22,040 bases of DNA, from IMG/VR virus record IMGVR_UViG_3300050118_000099, positions 1-22,040 of that record; one strand, given 5' to 3'. Positions 6,725 through 14,914 of the stretch are shown in pieces. The notes beneath the pieces were generated by a model, which was not told where the DNA came from, ran no database searches, and was given only the letters and a program-made list of their open reading frames with translations. Positions within the stretch are counted from its first letter, which is position 1. Each line of letters begins with the position of its first letter. Both the position numbers and the translations under genes were made by a program. Source of the stretch: a virus.

Positions 6725-9391
6725 ATGAAGAAAGTACTGTTGGTTGTTCTGGCCCTCGTTCCGTGCTTCACCCGCGTACAGGCGCAGAACGCTGAAGGCC
6801 AAATCATCGCCGCGCAGTACGGCGAATTCAAGGTACCTGGCACCACGATCGGAGGGTTTGCCTTTCTGCCTGCGACTTGCCAGGTTACTGGCGGGGGGAA
6901 GAGCTTCTCCGCCTTCGCGACAGGGACGCCGATCAAGATTGTTGACGGCAACCCGAGCCTCACCGAAATTGCCACGCCGAGTTCGGTGTACATCAACGTC
7001 TGCTCGGTCAACATGGCGACGGCGAATGTCCACGCGCCGCCTTACTACCTCACTTCGGGGACAGGTGGGCTGCAAGAGGCGATTACCGCCAACCAGACGA
7101 ATAACGGCATCAACTCGATCATCCTCAACTGGGAGTGGTACCAGGAGGTGCTGCCAGGCAATGCGGCGAATGTCATTGCGTCCGTGCATGGTATCGCATC
7201 GCTGGGGCTGGTGGATGTGACCACCACGCCATACACCTATTACACCTGGACCGGGTCGCAGTATACGGTTAACAATCCGACGGCCGGCAGCGTTAATTAC
7301 AACCAGGGTGGAACCGGCGCGGTGACGCGCAGCAGCACCGCGAAGTGGCAAGACTCTATATCAATCAAGGACTTTGGTGCGTTGGGCAACGGCTCGTCCA
7401 TGGCGGCCGACACGGCGGGTTTGCAGAATGCCGTCGCCGCGGCCAACGTCCAAGGCAAAGCGGTCTACATCCCGGCCGGCAATTACCTGCTCAACAACAG
7501 CGGCGGCCCGGTTATTTCAGGGGCGAACAACATAGTTATTTGGGGCGATGGGCCATCGTCTTCCCTTGCCTGCCAGACCACTGGAGGTCCGGACTGCATC
7601 GCGTCGACGGGCGCGACCGGCTTTGGCCTGCAGAATCTTTCTATTGCCTTTGGACCGGCAGCCACGGAACGGTCCAGCGGCTACGCAGTGGACATCGAGA
7701 CGTGCAACACTTGTACCCTCGACGGGGTCTCGCTGAACAATGGCGACCTGAGCGGCCTCAGACTGGCGAGCTCGGTGCATAGCTCGATCCACAACCTGCA
7801 AGTCTCGAACTTCTTCGCCAACGGCACCTTCCTGGTTAACGACCAGGACCTGCGCGTAGACGGTCTGGCCTGCGCAAACAACGATGATGCGTGCTTCGAA
7901 ACCTCATGGTATGACTCGGAGTATGCGGCGCACTCGGTTCCCTGCCAGGACATCACGGCCACCAACATCACCAGTGCTAATGATCTTGAGGCGGTCCTCG
8001 TCAACTCCTGCAATAACGTCACCGTGACGGGTTTCTCCGCGGTGGGCAGCGCCAAGGAAGCAGTCTTTGTCGGTCAGGATCCAACCACGACCACTGCACA
8101 CTGGCCAGACCGGGTGAGCATCTCGAACGGATCCATCTACGGGTCCGGATACGGCAGCAACCCGCTCAACTCCGCCGCCGCGCAGGCGCTCTACATCAAC
8201 GTAGGCACCAGCCCGGGCAGCTTCATCTCGCACCTCGCCTTTTCTAACATCGTGGCCACGCACATCAGCTCCTGGGGCTTGCAGATGGCGGAGCTGCAAA
8301 ACGACGATGTGCAGGCAAGCAACCTGACATTTAATGACATTGGTAATGGAAACTCGGCTGGTTGCGTGCAGACAGAAGGCAACCAGGTCAACCTCGACAA
8401 TATCGCCTGCTCGAACATCGGCACTTACGCCTTTTATGACGCCGATACCAACCGGCTCACAGGCACGGGCTGGACGGCGAGTGGCTCCAATCAGGTGGGC
8501 GCCGGGACGGAGGCGGTCTTTCTGTCACCCACTGCCGTCGGATTTGTAAACGTAAACGGCATTTCACTGAACGACACCAACAGCAGCGTTTTTTCCAGCG
8601 CGGTCTACGATGACACGACCACGGGCGATCACATCCTGGTCAACATCAAGAGCTCGGGCATCGTGGCCCCCACTGGGCCGACCAGTGCAAACCAAGGTAC
8701 GACGTACACCTACGCCGACCCAACCCACTCCTGGATATTTAGGAACGGCGGGATGATTATGTCGTTTCTTCCGCCCGACGTGTACCTGCTGCCCACCGCC
8801 GGCGCGACCTCGGAGTCTTATGTCAACGGATCCACCTTCTGGTGGCAGAGCAAGTGCTGGACAAGTTCGCAGCAAACCGAGAGCGTTGCCTGGCTCGACC
8901 TCTATCCCACGTTGAGCACCGAGTCTTTTGCCTTCGCGCACACCGGAGGCTGCGGGTTTCCTATCACGCTCGATGTGACTGCGGCGGCTTCAATGCTGGG
9001 CAACATCTTCACCGGCACCATCATCAGCGGCCAACACTTCAGTGGCCTAACCAGCTCGGCACCAACGGCAGCGGCCGGGGCCGGCGCCGGGACGGGTCCC
9101 ACAATTTCGCTCAACGCGAACTCAAATGACCTGTCTGGCTATCTCAGCGTCACCACCGGATCTTCGCCAACTGCAAGCGCAATCGTAGCAACGCTCACCT
9201 ATGGCACGGCATACGCAACGCTGCCCAAGTGCTTGCTCGCGCCCGCAAACGCAGCCGCCTCCGCGCTTAGCGGCGCTGCCAACGTTTACATCCCGCTGAC
9301 TTCATCCGAGTCGGCCTTCACTGTCAACTCAAACACGACTGCTCTTGCCGCATCGACGCTTTACACCTGGGGGTACACATGCACGCAGTAA
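6725..9391 (+). CDS. Secreted pectate-lyase-3-type beta-helix protein (tail-spike-like), intact paralogue
   Basis: This 888-aa protein has a signal peptide (KK, hydrophobic core, cleavage after VQA at residue 20). Residues about 21-190 form the domain shared with 2326-3069. Residues about 207-560 form a right-handed beta-helix of the pectate-lyase-3 type, opening with ISIKDFGALGNG and VYIPAGNYLL, the typical start of phage spikes and polysaccharide depolymerases. Residues about 784-888 form a small C-terminal beta domain (GAGAGTGPTISL ... LAASTLYTWGYTCTQ) found at the ends of many phage tail fibres. The start has only a weak TAAGG site 13-17 bases upstream. A signal peptide is odd for a virion protein, so an exported surface enzyme or adhesin is a real alternative. 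The gene end overlaps the next start by 13 bases. Confidence 0.85.
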   Translation: MKKVLLVVLALVPCFTRVQAQNAEGQIIAAQYGEFKVPGTTIGGFAFLPATCQVTGGGKSFSAFATGTPIKIVDGNPSLTEIATPSSVYINVCSVNMATANVHAPPYYLTSGTGGLQEAITANQTNNGINSIILNWEWYQEVLPGNAANVIASVHGIASLGLVDVTTTPYTYYTWTGSQYTVNNPTAGSVNYNQGGTGAVTRSSTAKWQDSISIKDFGALGNGSSMAADTAGLQNAVAAANVQGKAVYIPAGNYLLNNSGGPVISGANNIVIWGDGPSSSLACQTTGGPDCIASTGATGFGLQNLSIAFGPAATERSSGYAVDIETCNTCTLDGVSLNNGDLSGLRLASSVHSSIHNLQVSNFFANGTFLVNDQDLRVDGLACANNDDACFETSWYDSEYAAHSVPCQDITATNITSANDLEAVLVNSCNNVTVTGFSAVGSAKEAVFVGQDPTTTTAHWPDRVSISNGSIYGSGYGSNPLNSAAAQALYINVGTSPGSFISHLAFSNIVATHISSWGLQMAELQNDDVQASNLTFNDIGNGNSAGCVQTEGNQVNLDNIACSNIGTYAFYDADTNRLTGTGWTASGSNQVGAGTEAVFLSPTAVGFVNVNGISLNDTNSSVFSSAVYDDTTTGDHILVNIKSSGIVAPTGPTSANQGTTYTYADPTHSWIFRNGGMIMSFLPPDVYLLPTAGATSESYVNGSTFWWQSKCWTSSQQTESVAWLDLYPTLSTESFAFAHTGGCGFPITLDVTAAASMLGNIFTGTIISGQHFSGLTSSAPTAAAGAGAGTGPTISLNANSNDLSGYLSVTTGSSPTASAIVATLTYGTAYATLPKCLLAPANAAASALSGAANVYIPLTSSESAFTVNSNTTALAASTLYTWGYTCTQ

Positions 9392-9852
9392 GGCGCCGCT
9401 GTCAATACGCGGTTTTGCTCTCTCTGGTGGCCGGCATCGCCATGGCGCAGCAGACAGGGACCAATGGCGTGCCCGGAACCTCCTCGGTCCATGTTGGCGT
9501 TCGCGCTGCCGCGATCCCCACCATTGCGGCCGGCGCGGGAGCCGGCACCGCGCCCGGCGCGGTAACCATCGTCGCCGGGTCAACCGATCTGTCCGGGACC
9601 ATCACCATCGGCACCGGGACGTCGCCGACGGCCTTCGGAATCGTCGCGACCATCACGTTCAATGTGCCTTATACCGGCCCCGTCCCGCATTGCATTCTTT
9701 ATCCGGTCACCACCAACGCTGCAGAGTTAGGGGCTGGGCCGGTCTTTTTGCCGCTGAGCGGCATCACCCTGACCGGGTTCAACATAAATTCCACCACCCC
9801 CGCTTTGGCCGCATCGACGACCTACTCATGGGAATACATCTGCACGCAGTAA
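9379..9852 (+). CDS. Secreted stand-alone tail-fibre C-terminal domain protein
   Basis: This 157-aa protein starts at an ATG inside the last codons of the 888-aa gene (ACATGCACGCAGTAA). Residues 1-23 are a signal peptide ending AMA. A linker follows, then residues about 51-157 match the C-terminal domain of the 888-aa protein: AAGAGAGT, DLSGTITIGTGTSPTA, IVATITF, ALAASTTYSWEYICTQ. It is effectively that domain with its own export signal. It may trimerise with, cap or chaperone the larger protein, or be a decoy; none of this is shown. It has no ribosome site of its own beyond the G-run in TGGGGGTAC just upstream, so translational coupling is likely. Confidence 0.75.
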   Translation: MHAVRRRCQYAVLLSLVAGIAMAQQTGTNGVPGTSSVHVGVRAAAIPTIAAGAGAGTAPGAVTIVAGSTDLSGTITIGTGTSPTAFGIVATITFNVPYTGPVPHCILYPVTTNAAELGAGPVFLPLSGITLTGFNINSTTPALAASTTYSWEYICTQ

Positions 9853-9871
9853 AGATGGTGGGTGATTCCCG

Positions 9872-10306
9872 ATGAGGCTGCCTTGGATATCCCGCTCTTC
9901 GCACGAGGAGATGATGGGCCTGGTGACTACGCAAGTGGACGAGCTGACGCACGAGCGGAGGCTGCTACTCGATCGCCTGGCAACCCTTGGGCTGGGTGGA
10001 CCTCTCTTCAACTCGCCCTCCTGGCCCGATTCCTCAGAGAACACGGCGGGGAATGCGGCGGAGGAGGCGGAGCCAATTGACCCGGAAGCGGAAGAGATGG
10101 AGAAGTTGATGAACCTTCGCCGCCGGCCGTCGAAACTGGCCGACGCGCTCACCCGCAAGGCTTATCGGGACTACAACCGGGTGCAGGCTGGGCCCAGCGT
10201 CAAGTGGATACCGAAGGCCGAAGCCCCGAAAGCCCAGGCCGCCAAGCTTGACACCATGACCAAGGCGCTCGACGAAGCGGAAGCATTAGGAAAGAAACAG
10301 GCGTAA
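9872..10306 (+). CDS. Small charged protein preceding the portal gene, unknown function
   Basis: This 144-aa protein is highly charged and helical: a DELTHERRLLLDRLATLGLGG segment lies near residues 23-44, an acidic AEEAEPIDPEAEEMEKLM region near 63-80, and a Lys/Ala-rich C-terminus ending EALGKKQA. No domain was recognised. It ends directly before the portal gene (TAAATG), so it belongs to the head operon; small proteins at this position are often head-assembly or portal accessory factors. The start is uncertain: ATG 9872 has a weak GGTGGG site, and in-frame ATGs at 9911 and 9914 would shorten it. Confidence 0.65.
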   Translation: MRLPWISRSSHEEMMGLVTTQVDELTHERRLLLDRLATLGLGGPLFNSPSWPDSSENTAGNAAEEAEPIDPEAEEMEKLMNLRRRPSKLADALTRKAYRDYNRVQAGPSVKWIPKAEAPKAQAAKLDTMTKALDEAEALGKKQA

Positions 10307-12829
10307 ATGGCCACATACCCCGGCGTTGCAATTACCCAGAGTTCGCAGACGCAAGTACCCCAAACCCAGCGAGGGATGGAGCATACGCCGTCGGACCCCA
10401 TGCAGGGCAAAGCAGATGAGCCGCAGAATAGCGCGCAGCTCAGCGAAGAAGACCAACAGCGGTTGCTCGCACTGGTGCGTAGTTATAAAGACCAGTGGTC
10501 GCAGGACCGCATGGTGCTGATGCAACGGTGCCTGGAAAACCTGGAGTTCTTCAAGGGCAATCAATTCATCTCCTTCGGTCCGGGTGAGTCAGAGTTTTTC
10601 AATGCGGTCGACTGGATGAACCAGGGCGAACATTCACAGGACTCCGACGATAAGGATCTCTATCAGTATTGCAATAACTTTTACCAGATGCTGGCGACCG
10701 GTTTTGTGGCGGCGCTTGCTCCGCAGGTTCCAAAATCCAAATGGATGCCGGAGGACGCCGAGCAGCTCTCCGATGTGACGACCGCCAAGGCGGCACAGAC
10801 GCTAATCGGCATCATCGAGCAGCAGAACCGGGAACAGTCGCTGCTCAAGCAACAGTTGCTGTATCTCTACACGACGGGAGCGGTCTTTCGTCATACCCGC
10901 TACGTAGTGGATGCGGAGCGCGCAGGCACCTCGCGAGAGCCCGTCTTCAATGAGACGGAGACGCAGTTGGCGCCCGATCGTTACCACTGCTTCCATTGCG
11001 GCGCGACTTCGCCTGCGGATGCGATGCCTGTGGGTAGGCACAGTTGCCAGCAGTGCCTGCGACCGCTGGGCGACGACTCGTTCTTCCCTGCTGAGTATGG
11101 GCCAGTGATTCAGAAGGTGGGCGAGGAGGAAGTGCCCAACGGCATGGTGGCGCAGAACCTCTACAGCCCGCTCGAGGTGGACTGCGACCCGGCGGCGAAT
11201 AACCTGCGGCAGACGCCGATTCTCAACCTCGAGGTCGAGGTTCACGTGGGAGCACTGCGGGCGGCGTATCCCGATATGTACGACCAGATCGCGGCGAGCG
11301 CGACCAGTGAGCTGTCGGCCAACGGAAGCATCGACCGTATTGCCAGGCAGCAGGTGTATTCGCAGACGGGGGCGTCCTCGAGCATCCTGCAGGACCAGCG
11401 CCCGACGCTGTCGCGGACGTGGATTCAGCCCTGGGCCTTCGATCTGGAGGATGACCGGGAGTTCGGCGAACGGATGCGGGCGACGTATCCCAATGGCCTG
11501 CTGCTGGTGAATACCGGCGCCACTTTCCTTTCGGCACGCGAAGCCTCGCTGACCAAGGAGTGGACCTGGGCGGGCACGCATGAGGGATTCGGCCTGTTTC
11601 CGCCGTCGATCGGCGACATTGTTGTGCCCTTTCAAAAGCGTTACAACGATATGGCCAACATCCTGCATGAGTTCATGGACCGCTGCTCCTCGGGAGTGAC
11701 GCTGGCCAATGCAGACCTGATCGACACCAAGTCGATGCAGGGCAAGCCGATGCTGCCCGGGGTTCTGAACCTGGTGAAGCTGAAGCGGACAGGGGCTCCG
11801 GGCGCGGTCCGCATGGCCGATGCGCTCTACCAGTTCCAGTTCCAGATGCATGAAGAAGCCTTTAGCTACCTGGATAAGCTGGCCTACAACGCACAGATGT
11901 TCGCCGGCATTCCTCCGCAGGTGTATGGAGGCGCTGGCGACCCATCGGTCGAGACCTTTGGCGGGCAGCAACAGCAATTGAATTCGGCGCTGGGCAAGCT
12001 GAACATCTATTGGGAGAACCTGAAAGAGGAGCACGCGAAGGCTGATGAGCTGGCGGTGAATTGCGCCAAGGACAATCTGACCGCCGATATGCGGCAGGTA
12101 ATCCTGGAGCGGGGCTCAGAGTTTCGCAATGATTACATCCGGCTCGACGATTTGCAGGGCAGCGTCCATGCGTACGCGGATACCGACCAGGGGCTTCCGG
12201 TCACCGCGGCCGAGCTGCGGCAGCGCTGGATGGATTTGATGCAGGCTGCGGCAAGCAATCCGCTGGCGCAGGCAATCTTCGACGATCCAACGAACCAGGA
12301 GCAGGCGGCGACGGCGTTGGGGGTTCCCAATATGGTGGTTCCGGGAGCTGCCATGCGGTCGAAGGTGTTGCAGATTATTGAGCGGCTGTTGGAGGCGGAG
12401 GCGGTGCCCGTGGTTGACCCGCGGACGGGACGGCCGACCGGGCAAGTGCGACCGACGATTCTTCCGGATAAAGCTATCGACGACTTCACGGTGCTGAAGC
12501 AGGTTGTGCGGCAGTATTGCCAGGAGAATTCAGATATTCCCGATGATAACCCCGCGGGTTGGCAGAATCTGTTGGCGTACTTCACGGCTGCGGTTGCCCT
12601 CGAGACTCAGCAGATGGCGGAGCTGGCACAGCAGAAGGCAGTGGTGGCGCAGGCTGGTTTGTTGAAGCCGCCTCTGCCGGTGGAGATCCCTCCGCACGAA
12701 ATTGATGATGTGGTGAACACTATTGGCGGACTGATGCATCTTCCGCCGAAGGCCACCTCGGGGAATATTCAGGGGCAGGTGCAGGCGGCGAATGCGCTGA
12801 TTAAGCTCGCAGATAAGCTGCAGGGTTAG
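10307..12829 (+). CDS. Phage portal protein with inserted zinc-finger-like motif
   Basis: This 840-aa protein sits just before scaffold-like and capsid genes. The N-terminal third has the portal hallmark of a helical segment leading into NLEFFKGNQFISF near residues 82-94, like the fy-x-G-x-Q-W motif of portals. The length, above the ~500-700 aa of siphovirus portals, fits podovirus-type portals. Portals form a dodecameric ring at one capsid vertex through which DNA is packaged. Residues 228-250 carry two CxxC pairs (C228, C231, C247, C250), a zinc-ribbon-like insert not usual in portals. The C-terminal part is Gln/Ala-rich and helical, compatible with a barrel. The start directly follows the previous stop. 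Confidence 0.85.
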   Translation: MATYPGVAITQSSQTQVPQTQRGMEHTPSDPMQGKADEPQNSAQLSEEDQQRLLALVRSYKDQWSQDRMVLMQRCLENLEFFKGNQFISFGPGESEFFNAVDWMNQGEHSQDSDDKDLYQYCNNFYQMLATGFVAALAPQVPKSKWMPEDAEQLSDVTTAKAAQTLIGIIEQQNREQSLLKQQLLYLYTTGAVFRHTRYVVDAERAGTSREPVFNETETQLAPDRYHCFHCGATSPADAMPVGRHSCQQCLRPLGDDSFFPAEYGPVIQKVGEEEVPNGMVAQNLYSPLEVDCDPAANNLRQTPILNLEVEVHVGALRAAYPDMYDQIAASATSELSANGSIDRIARQQVYSQTGASSSILQDQRPTLSRTWIQPWAFDLEDDREFGERMRATYPNGLLLVNTGATFLSAREASLTKEWTWAGTHEGFGLFPPSIGDIVVPFQKRYNDMANILHEFMDRCSSGVTLANADLIDTKSMQGKPMLPGVLNLVKLKRTGAPGAVRMADALYQFQFQMHEEAFSYLDKLAYNAQMFAGIPPQVYGGAGDPSVETFGGQQQQLNSALGKLNIYWENLKEEHAKADELAVNCAKDNLTADMRQVILERGSEFRNDYIRLDDLQGSVHAYADTDQGLPVTAAELRQRWMDLMQAAASNPLAQAIFDDPTNQEQAATALGVPNMVVPGAAMRSKVLQIIERLLEAEAVPVVDPRTGRPTGQVRPTILPDKAIDDFTVLKQVVRQYCQENSDIPDDNPAGWQNLLAYFTAAVALETQQMAELAQQKAVVAQAGLLKPPLPVEIPPHEIDDVVNTIGGLMHLPPKATSGNIQGQVQAANALIKLADKLQG

Positions 12830-12830
12830 T

Positions 12831-12893
12831 GGTTTCTATCGCCACAGCTCTGAGACGGTCGGCGATTAAAGCAACCGAAACCATCCTATTTTT
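12831..12893 (+). terminator. Terminator-like hairpin after the portal gene
   Basis: Two nested stems pair across this segment: GGTTTC 12831-12836 with GAAACC 12877-12882, and ATCGCC 12838-12843 with GGCGAT 12861-12866. ATCCTATTTTT follows. The internal loops make it weaker than the capsid terminator, so partial termination or an mRNA 3' stabiliser is as likely. Confidence 0.35.
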
Positions 12894-12901
12894 CCCACGT
12901 A

Positions 12902-13009
12902 CCCCGGATTTCCTGTCGAGGTTGGTGGCGTTGTCGAACCTCATGCGGCTTTCCTTAAAGAAAGCCGCACACGCGGCCCTGTCTGGTGCTGCGTAACAGG
13001 AAATCCGGG
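12902..13009 (+). repeat. Palindromic intergenic element, copy 1
   Basis: About 108 bp bounded by CCCCGGATTTCCTG and CAGGAAATCCGGG, with a central hairpin GCGGCTTTCCTTAAAGAAAGCCGC. Three more copies are at 13124-13230 (opposite orientation), 18127-18233 and 20355-20464. All share the outer inverted repeats and the central hairpin, while the arms between them vary. It is non-coding and resembles REP/MITE-type host repeats. It lies in the 466-bp gap between the portal and scaffold-like genes. Confidence 0.85.
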
Positions 13010-13078
13010 TATGCTGGGGCGAACGTGGGGCACCCGTCCTGCATTTACTAGTTTGCCGTAGCCGCCAGCGACCGCGGG

Positions 13079-13123
13079 TTGAGCGCTGTGGAATCCCACA
13101 TCTCGCAAAACACGAGCGAGATG
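13079..13123. repeat. Hairpin element, GTGGAATCCCAC type, copy 1
   Basis: A conserved TGTGGAATCCCAC block is followed by a stem-loop CATCTCGC (13099-13106) / GCGAGATG (13116-13123). A second copy at 16287-16354 keeps the leading block but has a different, still perfectly paired stem. This copy abuts the palindromic element at 13124. A GTGGGGCACCC motif that follows the stem in copy 2 appears here separately at 13025-13035 and 13233-13243. Confidence 0.6.
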
Positions 13124-13230
13124 CCCGGATTTCCTGTACGCGGCTTCACCGATGGTCGCGTGTACGGCTTTCTGTAAGGAAAGCCGCATGAAGTTCGTTG
13201 ACCTCACGAAGCCCCGCAGGAAATCCGGGG
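13124..13230 (-). repeat. Palindromic intergenic element, copy 2 (inverted)
   Basis: This copy runs in the opposite direction to the other three: its reverse complement starts CCCCGGATTTCCTG and contains GCGGCTTTCCTTACAGAAAGCC. With copy 1 it makes a head-to-head pair spanning the portal/scaffold gap. A long open frame reads through it into the scaffold-like gene from 13152, but that extension is simply repeat sequence. Confidence 0.8.
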
Positions 13231-13295
13231 GTGTGGGGCACCCCACGATCCGTGGTCAGGGCAGATTGCCTGACTACCAGAAGGAAGACACAACC

Positions 13296-14864
13296 ATGAC
13301 TGAAGCTACCATCGCGGCTCCCGCTCCGGCGGCGGCACCTATTTCTGCGCCCTCTCCCGCACCTGCATCGGCTCCCGCACCTGCATCGGCTCCCGCGTCT
13401 ACGCCTTCCACTCCTTCCTTTGGTGGATCGGTTCCAACCTCTACGGTCGATCCGGGCAAGTTTCCCATCCGCGAAGATTATGCCGCGGCGCTGCTCAAAG
13501 AAAAGCTGGCCGCGATTCCCACGGTTCAGGAGCAGCAGCCTGCTGTGCGTGATGAGCTGGTTGCCGTCGTGGACTCTACAACCGAGTTTGTCACGGACGA
13601 AGCTCCGGCCCCTGTAGCCGTCACGGATACAGACAGCGTCACGAAAGAAGTGCCGGCGATAACGGAAGAAGAGGATTTTCAGCTTGAGCTGGAGGCCATC
13701 GTAACGCCCGAAGTTCTGAGCCAGATGGTCACCGACAATCCCGAGTTCGGCAAGCTACTCGAGGCGGACGCCCGGCTCAAAGGTCAGCTTTACAAGACGG
13801 CACGCGAGGCAGCGGAGCTGAAACCCTACCGCGAAATCTTCCCCGACCTGGATTCGGCGAAGGCGGCCCAGGATTATTCTTCCACATGGATGGACGTGCG
13901 CGAGACCTTTCTCGGGTCGATTACCCGCGAAGGCACGATGGCCTCGCTCAGCAAGATCGCCGAACTCTCTTATCAGCGCGACGCCGACGGCAACGTTGTG
14001 ATGCAGAACGGCAAGCCGGTCATCGGCGAAGACTTTTTTGGATTTGTCGACAACGTGGTGGGACTCGATCTCGAGCACCGCGCACAGGATGTAACAGCAC
14101 GCCTCAAGGCGAACCAGTATCGCTCTGAGGAGGCACGCACGCGCGACCAACGCGTGAAAGACGCACTGGACGTCCTCAGGGAAGAATCCGCGGCTCCTTC
14201 CCCCGCGTTAGAGGCCCAACCAGACGCGCTGCGACGCAAGGCAGATGAGCTGGACCGGAGAGAACGCGCATTGAATGAGCGCCAGCACGGCGAGAAGGTG
14301 GAGGAGAGAAGGTCATTCGAAAGCGGATTGCAGACGGAAGCCCAAACGCGGATCCACGACGGCATCAGCAGGATCATTGCCAACGTGGAAAAGCAGGGTG
14401 GCGTCGTCAGTCCCTACTTGAAGAACATTCTCCCCAAAGCCATCGGCGCTAAGCTGATTCGCAAGATTCAGGCCAACCCGGCGCTGCAGGGCCAAATGCA
14501 CTCACTCCAGCGGCTCCCCATCGGCGATGCGTCACGCCAACGCAGACTCGCGGCCATTGACCGGGCCGTGCAGCAGTATCTTCCCGACGTGGCGCGGGAA
14601 GAGCTGCGCGAGGCAGGGGTGCAGATCGCCAATGCCTCAGCAGCCAAACGCGCCAAGGTAGACGCCCAGATCGACAGCACGAAGAAGACCGAGCCCAAGG
14701 GATCGACCGGACCGGCCGGCGGTGGAAGCGCAACGATGACCTCAAGCGCAGCTTTTGACCACGCGCAGGCCGAGTGGCAACGAGCCAATCCAGGTAAGCC
14801 CTTCGACAAAGTGGCGAGGGAACTGATTCTTCCTCGCGTTCTGCAGCTGATGACATCTCGGTGA
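13296..14864 (+). CDS. Scaffold-like head assembly protein
   Basis: This 522-aa protein lies between portal and capsid genes, the standard place for a scaffolding protein. Residues about 5-45 are an Ala/Pro/Ser low-complexity tract partly made by an 18-bp tandem repeat. An acidic region follows to about residue 140, then helical stretches with a coiled coil rich in Arg/Glu near 310-350 (DELDRRERALNERQ). The C-terminal end (PFDKVARELILPRVLQLM) is basic and helical, like the capsid-binding tails of scaffolds. No protease signature was seen. ATG 13296 has an AAGGAAG site and begins the Ala/Pro tract; an upstream in-frame ATG at 13152 would add 48 residues encoded by a repeat element and is rejected. 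Confidence 0.75.
   Translation: MTEATIAAPAPAAAPISAPSPAPASAPAPASAPASTPSTPSFGGSVPTSTVDPGKFPIREDYAAALLKEKLAAIPTVQEQQPAVRDELVAVVDSTTEFVTDEAPAPVAVTDTDSVTKEVPAITEEEDFQLELEAIVTPEVLSQMVTDNPEFGKLLEADARLKGQLYKTAREAAELKPYREIFPDLDSAKAAQDYSSTWMDVRETFLGSITREGTMASLSKIAELSYQRDADGNVVMQNGKPVIGEDFFGFVDNVVGLDLEHRAQDVTARLKANQYRSEEARTRDQRVKDALDVLREESAAPSPALEAQPDALRRKADELDRRERALNERQHGEKVEERRSFESGLQTEAQTRIHDGISRIIANVEKQGGVVSPYLKNILPKAIGAKLIRKIQANPALQGQMHSLQRLPIGDASRQRRLAAIDRAVQQYLPDVAREELREAGVQIANASAAKRAKVDAQIDSTKKTEPKGSTGPAGGGSATMTSSAAFDHAQAEWQRANPGKPFDKVARELILPRVLQLMTSR
13354..13389 (+). repeat. 18-bp tandem repeat inside the scaffold-like gene
   Basis: Two perfect copies of CTCCCGCACCTGCATCGG (13354-13371, 13372-13389) plus a partial third copy. 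The unit is six codons (roughly A-P-A-P-A-S), so copy-number change would lengthen or shorten the Ala/Pro tract without breaking the frame. Confidence 0.85.
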
Positions 14865-14880
14865 GGGATTCAGAATTAGC

Positions 14881-14905
14881 GCGGCGTCCACGCCGCAGAT
14901 AAGGA
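14881..14905 (+). promoter_or_regulatory. Hairpin next to the capsid-gene ribosome binding site
   Basis: GCGGCGTCCACGCCGC at 14881-14896 folds into a GC-rich 6-7 bp stem. The ribosome site AAGGA starts five bases later at 14901, with ATG at 14915. A tight hairpin just upstream of a clear ribosome site could protect the capsid message or mark an RNA processing point; the role is inferred. Confidence 0.35.
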
Positions 14906-14914
14906 ATAGATTTC

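Noticed and set aside
7904-8299. Antisense frames within the 888-aa gene
   Set aside because: No ribosome sites or recognisable domains; explained by codon bias of the + strand gene.
10802-12034. Long minus-strand open frame (410 codons) opposite the portal gene
   Set aside because: It is a mirror of the GC-rich portal coding sequence; the translation is Arg/His/Leu-rich with no domain logic, and the + strand gene is well supported.
12902-13230. CRISPR-like or tandem array
   Set aside because: The copies are palindromic, in opposite orientations and not regularly spaced with unique spacers.
13152-13295. N-terminal extension of the scaffold-like gene
   Set aside because: The extra 48 codons are repeat-element sequence, and a proper ribosome site lies before ATG 13296.
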